From Myxococcaceae bacterium JPH2 (GTDB lineage: Bacteria; Myxococcota; Myxococcia; Myxococcales; Myxococcaceae), in NCBI GenBank assembly GCA_016458225.1, contig JAEMGR010000001.1, positions 124,001 through 188,000 of the forward strand: a stretch of DNA of 64,000 nucleotides, given 5' to 3'. The translations under genes were made by a program, and so were the position numbers. The notes under the pieces are model-generated. The model worked only from the letters and a program-made list of their open reading frames with translations. It was not told the DNA's origin and did not search any database. Of the stretch, positions 25,958 to 34,109 are shown one piece after another (within the stretch, counting starts at the first letter, position 1; each line of letters begins with the position of its first letter).

Positions 25958-26014
25958 CACCGCTGAGGGCCTGACATTCCAGTAAGGTGCGAGGCGGTCC
26001 CCCTGGAACGCGCC

Positions 26015-26986
26015 ATGTCCCGTCCTCCCTCCCCCCGCTCGACGTCGCTTCCGCCTCGCTGGGAGCCCGCCTGGAAGCAAGGCGCCGAGGGCCGGACACC
26101 GCCCGTGGGGCCCATCGAGGCCGGCCTCCTGGCCCAGCTCGCGCCCGCGCTCACCCCGCGCGTCCACTGGCTGCCCGGAGGGGGCGCCCTGCGCGTCCTG
26201 GAGGGTGGAGAGGGACCGCCGGTGGTGTTCCTGCACGGACGCGGGCACTCGGCCACGATGTGGTTCACCTTCCTGACGGCCCTGGCTCGGGGGCACCGGG
26301 TCCTTGCCGTGGACCTGCCCGGCTTTGGCCAGTCCACGCCCCCGGAGGCCACGCCCCGCACCGCCGAGGACGGCCTGCGCTTCTTCACCGAGCCGGTGGA
26401 GGAGGGCCTCGGGACGCTCGTCGAGGGCCCCCTGGCGCTGGTGGGCCACTCGCTGGGGGGGCTGGTGGCGCTGGAGCTTGCCCTGCGAGGAAAGCTGCCC
26501 GTGTCCCGGCTGGTGCTCGTGGACGCCATGGGGCTGGGTCCCGAGATGGGCCGCGCCTCGCGCTGGTTCTTCCGGGCGGGGCCAGAACGACTCGCGCGCA
26601 ACCTGGGCCCGTGGGCCATGGACCGGATGCTGCCGCCCCCGCCCACGCCGCTGGGCCAGCGACTGGGGGCGCTCGGCTATGAGCTGCTCGCCCCGCGTGG
26701 AGGCAGACCCGAGGCCGCGAGGGCCTTCGGGACGCTGGTGCCGCTGACGGGCCCTGTCTTCCATCGACGCGAGCGGCTCGCCGAGGTAGCCGCGCCCGTG
26801 CTTCTGGTCTGGGGGGAGCGGGACGAGACACTGCCAGCGACCCTCGCCGAGGAGGCGGCGCGGCGCCTGCCCCAGGCGCGGCTGCTCCGAGTGGACGCAG
26901 GACACAGTCCGCATCTGGAGCGGCCCGAGGTACTGCTCCCCGAGCTGAAGTCCTTCCTCTCGGGCACGGCCTCGCCCGAGCCCTGA
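26015..26986 (+). CDS. Alpha/beta hydrolase
   Basis: 323 residues; single gene, divergent from moxR. The fold is clear: oxyanion-hole region VVFLHGRGHS, nucleophile elbow GHSLGG with S146, acid D270 (WGERDE) and His H297 (GHSPHLE). No signal peptide, so it is cytoplasmic or loosely associated. Closest in style to haloperoxidase/ester-hydrolase-like proteins; the substrate cannot be read from sequence. Confidence 0.9.
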   Translation: MSRPPSPRSTSLPPRWEPAWKQGAEGRTPPVGPIEAGLLAQLAPALTPRVHWLPGGGALRVLEGGEGPPVVFLHGRGHSATMWFTFLTALARGHRVLAVDLPGFGQSTPPEATPRTAEDGLRFFTEPVEEGLGTLVEGPLALVGHSLGGLVALELALRGKLPVSRLVLVDAMGLGPEMGRASRWFFRAGPERLARNLGPWAMDRMLPPPPTPLGQRLGALGYELLAPRGGRPEAARAFGTLVPLTGPVFHRRERLAEVAAPVLLVWGERDETLPATLAEEAARRLPQARLLRVDAGHSPHLERPEVLLPELKSFLSGTASPEP

Positions 26987-27077
26987 ACCCGCACGCGGAG
27001 GGCGTTGCAGACAATGTCAGCAGTCAGGCGAGCCGGACGCGTGAGGCGCGCGCACGGCTTCCGGTACATTGCCGTCC

Positions 27078-28091
27078 GTGCCCAACGACCTGCTTGAGCT
27101 GCAAGCCACTCCCGAGCGACTGCGCGCCCTGGCTGACGCGGGAGTGCTCTCCGCGTCGGCGCGTGAGCGCGCGCTGGACCTGACCCTGTCGTCTCCGCCG
27201 CGCGATGCGTGGCAGACGTTCCTCGCGCGCACGCTGCTGTCGCTGGGCGCGCTGCTCGTGCTCTCGGGGGTCATCTACTTCTTCGCGTACAACTGGGCGG
27301 CCCTGCACCGCTTCGCGAAGCTCGGCCTGGTGAGCGCGGCCATCGCGGGCATGGCCCTCGCGGCCTGGAAGCTGGGGACGCGGCTGCCCGGGCAGATGGC
27401 GCTGCTCGCTTCGGCGGTGCTGGTGGGTCCGCTGCTCGCCGTCTACGGACAGATTTATCAGACGGGCGCGGACCCCTATGAGCTGTTCATCGGCTGGAGC
27501 GTGCTCATCATTCCGTGGGTCGCGCTCTCGCGCTTCGCGCCGCTGTGGCTGCTGATGCTCGGGCTGGTGAACACGGGCTCGGTGCTCTTCTGGGAGCAGC
27601 GGATGGACACGTACGAGCACACCTTCGGCTGGCTGGCGCTGGGGCTCGGGCTGCTCAACGGCCTGGCCTGCGCCACGCATGAGCACTTCGCCCACGCGGG
27701 CGTGACGTGGCTTCAGGGACGCTGGATGCCGCGGCTGCTCGCGGTGATGACCGTGACCGCGCCCCTGGGGGCCGCGGTGGAATTCATCGTCGATAGCTCG
27801 CATCGCGGGTGGAACAACGGCCTGCCGCTGCTGTTCGTGCTCGCGTGCATGGCGGCGGCCTACGCGCTGCACCGCAAGCTGCGCGGGGAGCTGTTCATGC
27901 TCACGGTGGCCGCGGTGTGCGCCATGACCTTGGTGACGACCGCGGTGGGCTACGTGCTCAGCAAGAGCTGGAGTTCATCGGAAGAGGTGGTCCTGTTCAT
28001 CATGCCCCTGCTGATCATCCTCGAGCTGGGACTGACGGTCGTGTGGTTGCGTCACGAGGCCAGCGCCACGGGCGCCACGGAGGAAGTCTGA
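27078..28091 (+). CDS. DUF2157 family membrane protein
   Basis: 337 residues. The N-terminal soluble part contains LRALADAGVLSASARERALDLT, and the membrane part begins with TLLSLGALLVLSGVIYFFAYNW, a hallmark of DUF2157. About nine transmembrane helices follow. GTG 27078 is preferred; TTG 27069 is possible and neither has a good ribosome site. It starts a three-gene unit with a DUF4401 and a GDYXXLXY protein. This combination recurs in many bacteria; its function is unknown. Confidence 0.85.
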   Translation: MPNDLLELQATPERLRALADAGVLSASARERALDLTLSSPPRDAWQTFLARTLLSLGALLVLSGVIYFFAYNWAALHRFAKLGLVSAAIAGMALAAWKLGTRLPGQMALLASAVLVGPLLAVYGQIYQTGADPYELFIGWSVLIIPWVALSRFAPLWLLMLGLVNTGSVLFWEQRMDTYEHTFGWLALGLGLLNGLACATHEHFAHAGVTWLQGRWMPRLLAVMTVTAPLGAAVEFIVDSSHRGWNNGLPLLFVLACMAAAYALHRKLRGELFMLTVAAVCAMTLVTTAVGYVLSKSWSSSEEVVLFIMPLLIILELGLTVVWLRHEASATGATEEV

Positions 28092-28092
28092 C

Positions 28093-29211
28093 ATGGCGCT
28101 GCGAATGTCTTTGAACGATGTCCTCACGCGGTTGCGCGCGGAGGGGCTGGTGGATGACGACCTCGCGACGCGGTCGCGCGAGGTCATGGCCACGCATCGA
28201 AAGGCGGAGGTCGGGACGCCCTGGTTCGTCAAGGTCCTGATAGGCGCGGGCGCGTGGATCGCCGCGCTGTTCATGGTCAGCTTCTTCGTATGCGTGGGCC
28301 TCGCCAAGAACGAGGAGGCCCTCTGCGGCGTCGGGTTCCTGCTCGTCGTGAGCACCCTCTTCCTGCGACGCACGGGCTCCGGTCCGTTCCTGGAGCAGCT
28401 CGCGGTGGCGCTGTGCCTGACGGGCGCGATCAGCATGGAGGTGGGCTGCGCGCAGTTGTTCGAACATGACGCCACGAAGGTCCAGGTCGTCGTCGCGACG
28501 GTGCAGATCATCATCTGCGCGGGACTGCTCGCGCTCTATCCCGACATGCTCATGCGCTTCATGTCCACGCTGGGCATCACGAGCGCCGCGGCCGTGCTCG
28601 CCTACGAGGCCGCTGGCGCGGTGGGCCTGGCGATGATGGCGCTCGTCAGCGCGGCGCTGATGTTCGTGCTGTTCCTCTCCGAGCCGAAGCTCGCGCGCGG
28701 AAGGTGGGCGCCGTGGCTCCGTCCCGTGTCCCTCGGACTCGTGTGCACCGTGGCGGGGTACCTGCTCTTCGGCTGGGGCATGGGGCGCGTGCCCCTGGGG
28801 CTCGACGAAACGCTGTGGGGCCCCTCGGAGGCGGTGCTCGTCACGGTGGGCATGACCGCGATGGTGTGCGCGACGAGCTGGGTCATCCTGGTGGAACAGG
28901 ACGTGAATCCCATGGGACTCGTGGCCTGGAGCTTCATCGGGACGTTCGTGCTGCTCGCCGTGATGACTCTCCATACGCCCGGCATCATCACCGCCGTGGG
29001 CATCCTGCTGCTGGGCTTCCACCGGCGCGACGCCGTGACGCTCGGGCTGGCGGTGGTGTTCCTGCTCTGCTTCGGCTCGGCGTACTACTACGACCTTCAG
29101 TTGAGCCTGCTCGCCAAGTCGCTCGCGCTCTTGGGCAGCGGCTTCGTGTTGCTCGGCGCTCGGCAGTTGCTGCTTCGGCGCGCCCCCTCCCTGACGACCG
29201 AGGTGCCGTGA
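28093..29211 (+). CDS. DUF4401 family membrane protein
   Basis: 372 residues, one base after the DUF2157 stop. N-terminal soluble helix (LNDVLTRLRAEGLVDDDLATRSREVMA), then about ten transmembrane helices including WFVKVLIGAGAWIAALFMVSFF, the DUF4401 start. It probably forms a membrane complex with its neighbours. It overlaps the next start by one base (TGATG). Confidence 0.82.
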   Translation: MALRMSLNDVLTRLRAEGLVDDDLATRSREVMATHRKAEVGTPWFVKVLIGAGAWIAALFMVSFFVCVGLAKNEEALCGVGFLLVVSTLFLRRTGSGPFLEQLAVALCLTGAISMEVGCAQLFEHDATKVQVVVATVQIIICAGLLALYPDMLMRFMSTLGITSAAAVLAYEAAGAVGLAMMALVSAALMFVLFLSEPKLARGRWAPWLRPVSLGLVCTVAGYLLFGWGMGRVPLGLDETLWGPSEAVLVTVGMTAMVCATSWVILVEQDVNPMGLVAWSFIGTFVLLAVMTLHTPGIITAVGILLLGFHRRDAVTLGLAVVFLLCFGSAYYYDLQLSLLAKSLALLGSGFVLLGARQLLLRRAPSLTTEVP

Positions 29212-29705
29212 TGCGTGGACCGTTCATCCTCGGTGGGTTGGCGCTGGTGCTCGTCTCCGCGCTCGTCATCGTGATGCAGAAGGAGGCCGTGCTCGCGCGA
29301 GGCCAGCCCGTGCTGCTGCGGCTCGCGCCCGTGGATCCGCGCTCGCTGATGCAAGGCGACTACATGCGGCTCAACTACGCCATCAGCACGGACCAGGGCT
29401 GGGACAACGATGGCCGCCCGCGTGACGGCAACCTCGTCTTGCGCCTGGACTCGGATGGCGTGGGCCAGTTCGTCCGCTTCGATTCGGCGGAGGTGCCCCT
29501 GGCGCCCGGAGAGTTCCGCCTGCGCTACCGCATCCGAGACCACCGCGTGCGGCTGGGCGCCGAAGCCTTCTTCTTCCAGGAGGGCCATGCCGACCGCTAC
29601 GAGCACGCGAAGTACGGCGAGCTGCGCGTAGCGGACAGCGGCACCAGCGTCCTGGTGGGCCTGCGGGATGAGAACCGCAAGCCCCTGGGAGACGCGGTGC
29701 ACTGA
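29211..29705 (+). CDS. GDYXXLXY domain protein
   Basis: 164 residues. One N-terminal membrane anchor (residues 6-22), followed by an extracytoplasmic domain carrying the defining motif GDYMRLNY at 49-56. Always found with DUF2157/DUF4401 membrane proteins, as here. Function unknown. Its stop codon lies in a small hairpin shared with the convergent regulator gene. Confidence 0.9.
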   Translation: MRGPFILGGLALVLVSALVIVMQKEAVLARGQPVLLRLAPVDPRSLMQGDYMRLNYAISTDQGWDNDGRPRDGNLVLRLDSDGVGQFVRFDSAEVPLAPGEFRLRYRIRDHRVRLGAEAFFFQEGHADRYEHAKYGELRVADSGTSVLVGLRDENRKPLGDAVH

Positions 29706-29721
29706 CGCGCCGAAGGCGTCA
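29703..29721. terminator. Small hairpin spanning both convergent stop codons
   Basis: TGACGC (29703-29708), 7-nt loop, GCGTCA (29716-29721). The left arm contains the GDYXXLXY protein's stop TGA and the right arm contains the regulator's stop on the opposite strand. A compact possible bidirectional end. Confidence 0.35.
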
Positions 29722-31446
29722 GGCGGCTTCCTCGCCCTCCGAGTTGAGCAAGTCCAGGAAGGGCGAGGAGTCCTCACCGAGCGCCTTGTAGAGCGCGTCC
29801 ACCTTCTCCAGCTCGCGCTTGAGCGCCTTGTGGTGGTTGCGGTTCTTCACCAGGCTCTCGCGCCCCAACAGGCGGAAGGCCTCGTCGCGCCCCACCTGTC
29901 GGATGGCCATGGCCAGCACGAGTCCTCGGAAGGCGTCCGCGAGGTCCAGGTCGAGCGGCGCGTTGCGGCGCCGAGCCTCGGAGACAAAGGCCTGCGCGGC
30001 GGCGCGAAGGGCCTCGGGAATCGGCCGGCCCGCGGGCGCCTGCTCATAGTCGAGCGCCCGCGCCACGTGCCGCTCCTCCAGCACCAGCTCACCCGACGCG
30101 CCCGCGTGCTCCACCATCGCGAGCGTGTAGGCGCGCCGAACGATGTTGTCGAGCTGCCGCAGGTTGCCGGGCCACGAGCTCGCCACGAGGAGCCGCTCGG
30201 TCTCCGGCGTCAGCCGCGCGTGTCCTTCCGGCTGTCGCTCCCGATGGCGCCGACTGACCATGTAGCGCGCCCACATCGGAATCTCGTCCTGGCGCTCCTG
30301 GAGCGCGGGCATGCGCACCGGCAACACGTTGACCCGGTAGTAGAGGTCCTCGCGGAAGCGACCCGCGCGCACCTCGGCGTGCAGGTCCGCGTTCGTGCCG
30401 ATGATGAAGCGCACGTCCGCCAGCCGCTCTCCGGTGCCCTCTCCCAGCGGCCGGTAGCTGCGCGACTCCAAGAGGTGCAGCAGGCCCGCCTGCGCCTTGA
30501 GCGACAGCTTGTCGATTTCATCGATGAACAGCGTGCCGCCCTCCGAGCGCGCCACGCTGCCCGGGGCATCGCGCACCGCGCCCGTGAAGGCCCCCTTCTT
30601 CCAGCCGAACAGCTCGGCCATCTGAAGGTCTTCCGGCACCGTCACCAGGTCCAACGTCTCGAAGGGCTTGCCCCGACGACTGGAGCGCTCGTGGCACCAG
30701 CGCGCCAGCCGCGACTTGCCCGCGCCCGTGGCGCCGCTGATGAGGATGGTCTCGTCCTGCAGCGCGAACACGCGAAGGATGGGCAAGAGCTCCGCCATGG
30801 AGCGGCCCACCACGGGCAGGAACTCGTCCACCTGGGGCGTGGCCACCGGGCGCTGCGGCAGGCCCGTGAGGTACGGCGCCGCCACATCTCCGAGCAATTG
30901 CAGGCGCTCGCCCACGCCGCGCCAGACGAACTCCTGTCCCATCGCGGCCAGGCAATCCGCCTCCAGGGAGATCATCCCCGCCATGCCGCCCGGGGTGCGC
31001 AGCGGCAGCACGCACACGTGCGACGCGTGCCGCCCGAGGAAGCGCTGCCGGCTCTCCGTGCTGTGGAAGCCCACCAGCCCCGGGTCTCCTGTCACCGGCG
31101 CGTCCGGCGCATGGGGTTGAACCGTCCCCACGTTGACGTCAATGGACACCGCGCTGCGGTGCTCCATGACCGCACGCCACGCCGTCGCCGAGGTGAAGAA
31201 CGGCGTGCCCACTCCCGCGTCCGCAATCTCCGACGCGCCCACATCCAGCGCCGCGAGGCGCCGATACACTTCGCCTTGCCGCAGGTGGACAATGCCTCGC
31301 AGCACGCGCGCGCGCCCCGCGTAACGGCTGGCGGCGACGGCGTCCTCGGCCACCTCCAGCATGCGACGCAGCGTGGCGGTCGCAGCCGTCTCGAAGTCCC
31401 TGGCATCCCTGAGCGCGGCCATCAACTGGGCCATCTCGTCTCGCAT
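29719..31446 (-). CDS. Sigma-54-dependent transcriptional activator with GAF-like sensor and atypical C-terminus
   Basis: 575 residues. Residues 1-195 look GAF-like (FVWRGVGERLQLL, HVCVLPLRTPGGMAGMISLE). The AAA+ domain has Walker A GATGAGKS (238-245), the sigma-54 contact loop GAFTGA (285-290) and Walker B GGTLFIDE (303-310). The C-terminus lacks a classic Fis-type helix-turn-helix; a divergent form may be hidden in DEAFRLLGRESLVKNRNHHKALKREL. I chose ATG 31446 because GGAGG (31456-31460) stands nine bases upstream, whereas the GTG at 31455 overlaps that site. It is a lone gene. The target promoters and signal are unknown. Confidence 0.93.
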   Translation of the reverse strand: MRDEMAQLMAALRDARDFETAATATLRRMLEVAEDAVAASRYAGRARVLRGIVHLRQGEVYRRLAALDVGASEIADAGVGTPFFTSATAWRAVMEHRSAVSIDVNVGTVQPHAPDAPVTGDPGLVGFHSTESRQRFLGRHASHVCVLPLRTPGGMAGMISLEADCLAAMGQEFVWRGVGERLQLLGDVAAPYLTGLPQRPVATPQVDEFLPVVGRSMAELLPILRVFALQDETILISGATGAGKSRLARWCHERSSRRGKPFETLDLVTVPEDLQMAELFGWKKGAFTGAVRDAPGSVARSEGGTLFIDEIDKLSLKAQAGLLHLLESRSYRPLGEGTGERLADVRFIIGTNADLHAEVRAGRFREDLYYRVNVLPVRMPALQERQDEIPMWARYMVSRRHRERQPEGHARLTPETERLLVASSWPGNLRQLDNIVRRAYTLAMVEHAGASGELVLEERHVARALDYEQAPAGRPIPEALRAAAQAFVSEARRRNAPLDLDLADAFRGLVLAMAIRQVGRDEAFRLLGRESLVKNRNHHKALKRELEKVDALYKALGEDSSPFLDLLNSEGEEAA

Positions 31447-31827
31447 CCCACTCACCTCCGTCCGGACGCCGTGCCACGCCTCTTCAGGGGGCAGGTCCGA
31501 TCCGGCCGGGCAGTGTAGCGGAGATGAAGAGCGCGGAAGGAGCGGCCCCTCCTTCCGCGCTCAGGCTTCTGCAGGACTGCGTTCACGCCCAACCACGGCG
31601 TGCACAGCCCCACCATGCGGCCTTTGTGCCAGCGTGCATTCACGCGAGATTCCAGGCGCCAGGATGGAACAGACGGGCGACTTGCGTTCCATCCGAACGC
31701 CGCCGCGTCCATGCCGCACGCATCCGGGCCGCTTCTCGCCGCCCTGGGTCCCCGGACACGCCCCCCGCTCGCGCGGACCGAGCAAAACCGGAACCAACAG
31801 TGAAACAGGACCCGCGAGGAATGCGGG
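31447..31827 (-). other. Intergenic region with a 14-bp perfect hairpin
   Basis: 381 bp with no supportable gene. The main feature is the hairpin at 31529-31562. The rest is GC-rich sequence without recognisable promoter or RNA. Open frames crossing it are in non-coding composition. Confidence 0.5.
31529..31562 (-). terminator. 14-bp perfect stem-loop, probable transcription terminator
   Basis: GAGCGCGGAAGGAG (31529-31542), loop CGGCCC, CTCCTTCCGCGCTC (31549-31562): a 14-bp uninterrupted stem, the strongest in the window. On the minus strand it is followed by TCTTCATC, only moderately T-rich. It lies 266 nt after the methyltransferase stop and 82 nt before the regulator's start, so it could end readthrough or act as a leader element. 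Confidence 0.55.
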
Positions 31828-32655
31828 TCAGGGCTTCGCGCGGCGCGCCGGGCGACGAGGAAGCGCCGCGTCAGGCGCCGGCTGGAGGACGAACACGCGG
31901 TCGAGGCGGGGGCTGCCTCGGCCCAGGGGCTCGTCGATGCGGTAGTCGAAGTCGTAGGTGGCCAGCACACGCATCCCCGAGGCGCGGAAGAGGCGCTGGG
32001 CCTGGGCGCCGTCGTAGGTGCGGAAGAACCACGTCGTCTCGATGAGCCAGTCCTTGCCCGGCCCCGTGACGCGCAGGCGGTTGCGCATGGGCGAGCGGCG
32101 CAGGCGCCGGTCCGGGAGTCCCTCGTGCGTGTTGCAGACCACCGAGTCGCGGCCGACACGCCCCACCCAGCGCTCATGCTCCGGCGTGGTGCGCTCGTAC
32201 TCGGACAGGTGGAAGCCCAGCACGTAGATGCCCTCGGGCCGCAAGAGCTTGCGCGTGCCGGACAGGTGCTCCACGGCGGCGGCCTCGCTGTCGAGGTAGC
32301 GGAAGGTGGAGACGAGGTTGTGGGCCAGGTCCACGCGCCCGTCCAGCGAGGGCTCGGCGAAGGACTCCATGCGCGAGGCGCGCAGCTTCACGCGACGGCG
32401 CTGCGCGGGCGTGAGCCGCTTGCGCGCGTGGGCGAGCATCGTCTCCGAGATGTCGTAGCCCGCGACCTTGAGTCCTCGCGCCGCGGCGGCGGCCACGAGG
32501 CGGCCCGCGCCGCACGCGGGCTCCAGCCACTGCTTGCCGCCCGTGCCGTGCTTGGCGCTGAGCGCGAGGAGGAAGTCCACTTCGCGCTCGGTGTCCGTGC
32601 CGAAGATGGCTTCGTAATATTCCGGATGCTCGTACCAGTCGTTGCGTCGTTCCAT
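31828..32655 (-). CDS. Class I SAM-dependent methyltransferase
   Basis: 275 residues. Motif I is EPACGAGR (45-52), with the acidic ribose-binding residue in GYDIS (66-70), followed by VDLAHNLVSTFRYLDSEAAAVEHLSGTRKLLRPEGIYVLGFHL, the post-motif region of small-molecule methyltransferases. No substrate can be inferred. The C-terminal 20 residues are basic. It lies alone; the CBS-pair gene upstream is separated by 93 bp. Confidence 0.87.
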   Translation of the reverse strand: MERRNDWYEHPEYYEAIFGTDTEREVDFLLALSAKHGTGGKQWLEPACGAGRLVAAAAARGLKVAGYDISETMLAHARKRLTPAQRRRVKLRASRMESFAEPSLDGRVDLAHNLVSTFRYLDSEAAAVEHLSGTRKLLRPEGIYVLGFHLSEYERTTPEHERWVGRVGRDSVVCNTHEGLPDRRLRRSPMRNRLRVTGPGKDWLIETTWFFRTYDGAQAQRLFRASGMRVLATYDFDYRIDEPLGRGSPRLDRVFVLQPAPDAALPRRPARRAKP

Positions 32656-32748
32656 GGGCGGGCGCGCGCATCCTCCGGCACCCGCTGCGAATCCCCAAGG
32701 ACTTTGCCGCCGCGCGCTGCCGCTTCGACCACGCGAGAGGCCTCTGCC

Positions 32749-33186
32749 TCAGTGCATCGGCGGCGAAGCTCCCGCGCCCGCATGCGCCTCGCGGTCGAGC
32801 AACCGCGCCGCGAGCCGCATGAAGTCGGACTCGGTGACGATGCCCACCAGCTGCCCTGGCTCATCCACCACCAGCAGACAGCCGAAGCGTTGATCCAACA
32901 GGTGATGGATGGCATCGCGCACCGGGAGGTCCTCGCGCACGGTGTCCAGCTCTCGCGTCATGATGTCCGCGACGCCAAGAATGGGCCCCGTGGGATTCGC
33001 CGCTCGTCGCGCGAGCGCGCGGATGAGGTCGCGATGGCTGACGAGCCCCACGAGCTTCCCATCCTTCACCACGGGCAGGTGCCGGATGTGGTTGAGCTTG
33101 AGCAGGTCATCCCCGCGCAGCAGGCCATCCGACTCGTCCAGCGTGACGACGTCACGGGACATCAAGTCCCCCACGGTGAGCAGCAT
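32749..33186 (-). CDS. CBS domain pair protein
   Basis: 145 residues from ATG 33186 (GGGAGG upstream). Two CBS motifs: TVGDLMSRDVVTLDESDGLLRGDDLLKLNHIRHLPVVKDGKLVGLVSHRDLI and VADIMTRELDTVREDLPVRDAIHHLLDQRFGCLLVVDEPGQLVGIVTESDFMRL. Such stand-alone pairs bind adenosine nucleotides and regulate other proteins. The extra in-frame N-terminus to 33306 is rejected as non-conserved. Confidence 0.92.
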   Translation of the reverse strand: MLLTVGDLMSRDVVTLDESDGLLRGDDLLKLNHIRHLPVVKDGKLVGLVSHRDLIRALARRAANPTGPILGVADIMTRELDTVREDLPVRDAIHHLLDQRFGCLLVVDEPGQLVGIVTESDFMRLAARLLDREAHAGAGASPPMH

Positions 33187-33320
33187 GGTGCGGCCTCCCA
33201 GTTCGGGCCGGGCGCAAGGCACGGCCCCGCATGCGGGAGAGTGCGTCGTGGGACACGCAGACGCAGCCCGGAGCCAGCCGGGCGGACGGGCGCTCCATGG
33301 GCCCACCGCCCCGCCCCACG

Positions 33321-34079
33321 TCAGTGCTCGATGCCGCCCGTCACCTGAGCGAGGGCGAGCATCACCAGCAACCCCGCTGCCAATGCAACCAGGTTGCGTC
33401 CAGGCTTGTCACGGCCGTGGCGGTTGACGTGCGGCAGCAGGTCCGACACCGCGATGTAGAGGAACGTGCCCGCGGAGAACGCGAGCGCGCGAGGCGCGAG
33501 CGACTGGAACTTCAAGACCGCGTCGAAGCCGAAGTACACGGCCGCGCCCACCGGCACCATGAGCCCGTACATCACCGCGTACAGGAGGATGGCGCCGCGC
33601 TTCTTGCCCTCTGACTGGAGGATGGAAGCGAGCGACAGCGACGAGGGAATCTTGTGCGCGGTGATGGCGATGAGCGCCATCATCCCCACGCCCTCCTTCA
33701 CCGCCGAACCCAACGCGATGCCGTCAAAGAGCGTGTGCGTGGACAGCCCGAGGAAGGCCGTGAGGCCCAGGGCGTGGCCGTGCACGTGCTCGGTGCAGTC
33801 CGGGGGCTCCTCGCAGGCGTGCGCCACGAGGTAGCGCTCCAACACGAGCACGAAGACGAACCCCGCCGGCACCATGGCGAAGGCCCACCAACCGCCCCCA
33901 TGGTACGCCTCCGGGAGCATGTGGAAGAAGGCGGCCCCGAACATGACGCCCGCCGCGAAGGCCAGGAACGTCACCAGCCGGGTGGGCCGCTCGTTGAAGA
34001 TGACCACCGTCGCGCCGGCCAGCGAGCCGCACACGATGATGCAGGAATAGAGGACCACCACGGCAACGACCGACGACAT
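33321..34079 (-). CDS. ZIP family divalent metal transporter
   Basis: 252 residues, about eight membrane helices. The metal-site motifs of helices 4 and 5 are recognisable: HTLFDGIALGSA and ITAHKIPSSLSLASIL, which correspond to the HNxxDG and HEIP-like motifs. A His-rich loop (HVHGHALG) lies between helices 3 and 4. It probably imports zinc or iron. Starts at ATG 34079, 30 bp after the convergent-free end of the next gene. Confidence 0.9.
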   Translation of the reverse strand: MSSVVAVVVLYSCIIVCGSLAGATVVIFNERPTRLVTFLAFAAGVMFGAAFFHMLPEAYHGGGWWAFAMVPAGFVFVLVLERYLVAHACEEPPDCTEHVHGHALGLTAFLGLSTHTLFDGIALGSAVKEGVGMMALIAITAHKIPSSLSLASILQSEGKKRGAILLYAVMYGLMVPVGAAVYFGFDAVLKFQSLAPRALAFSAGTFLYIAVSDLLPHVNRHGRDKPGRNLVALAAGLLVMLALAQVTGGIEH

Positions 34080-34109
34080 GGGGCGCGCACCCTACTCCAA
34101 AATCGCAAC

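Noticed and set aside
31447-31455. GTG start of the sigma-54 activator
   Set aside because: It lies inside the GGAGG ribosome site that properly serves ATG 31446.
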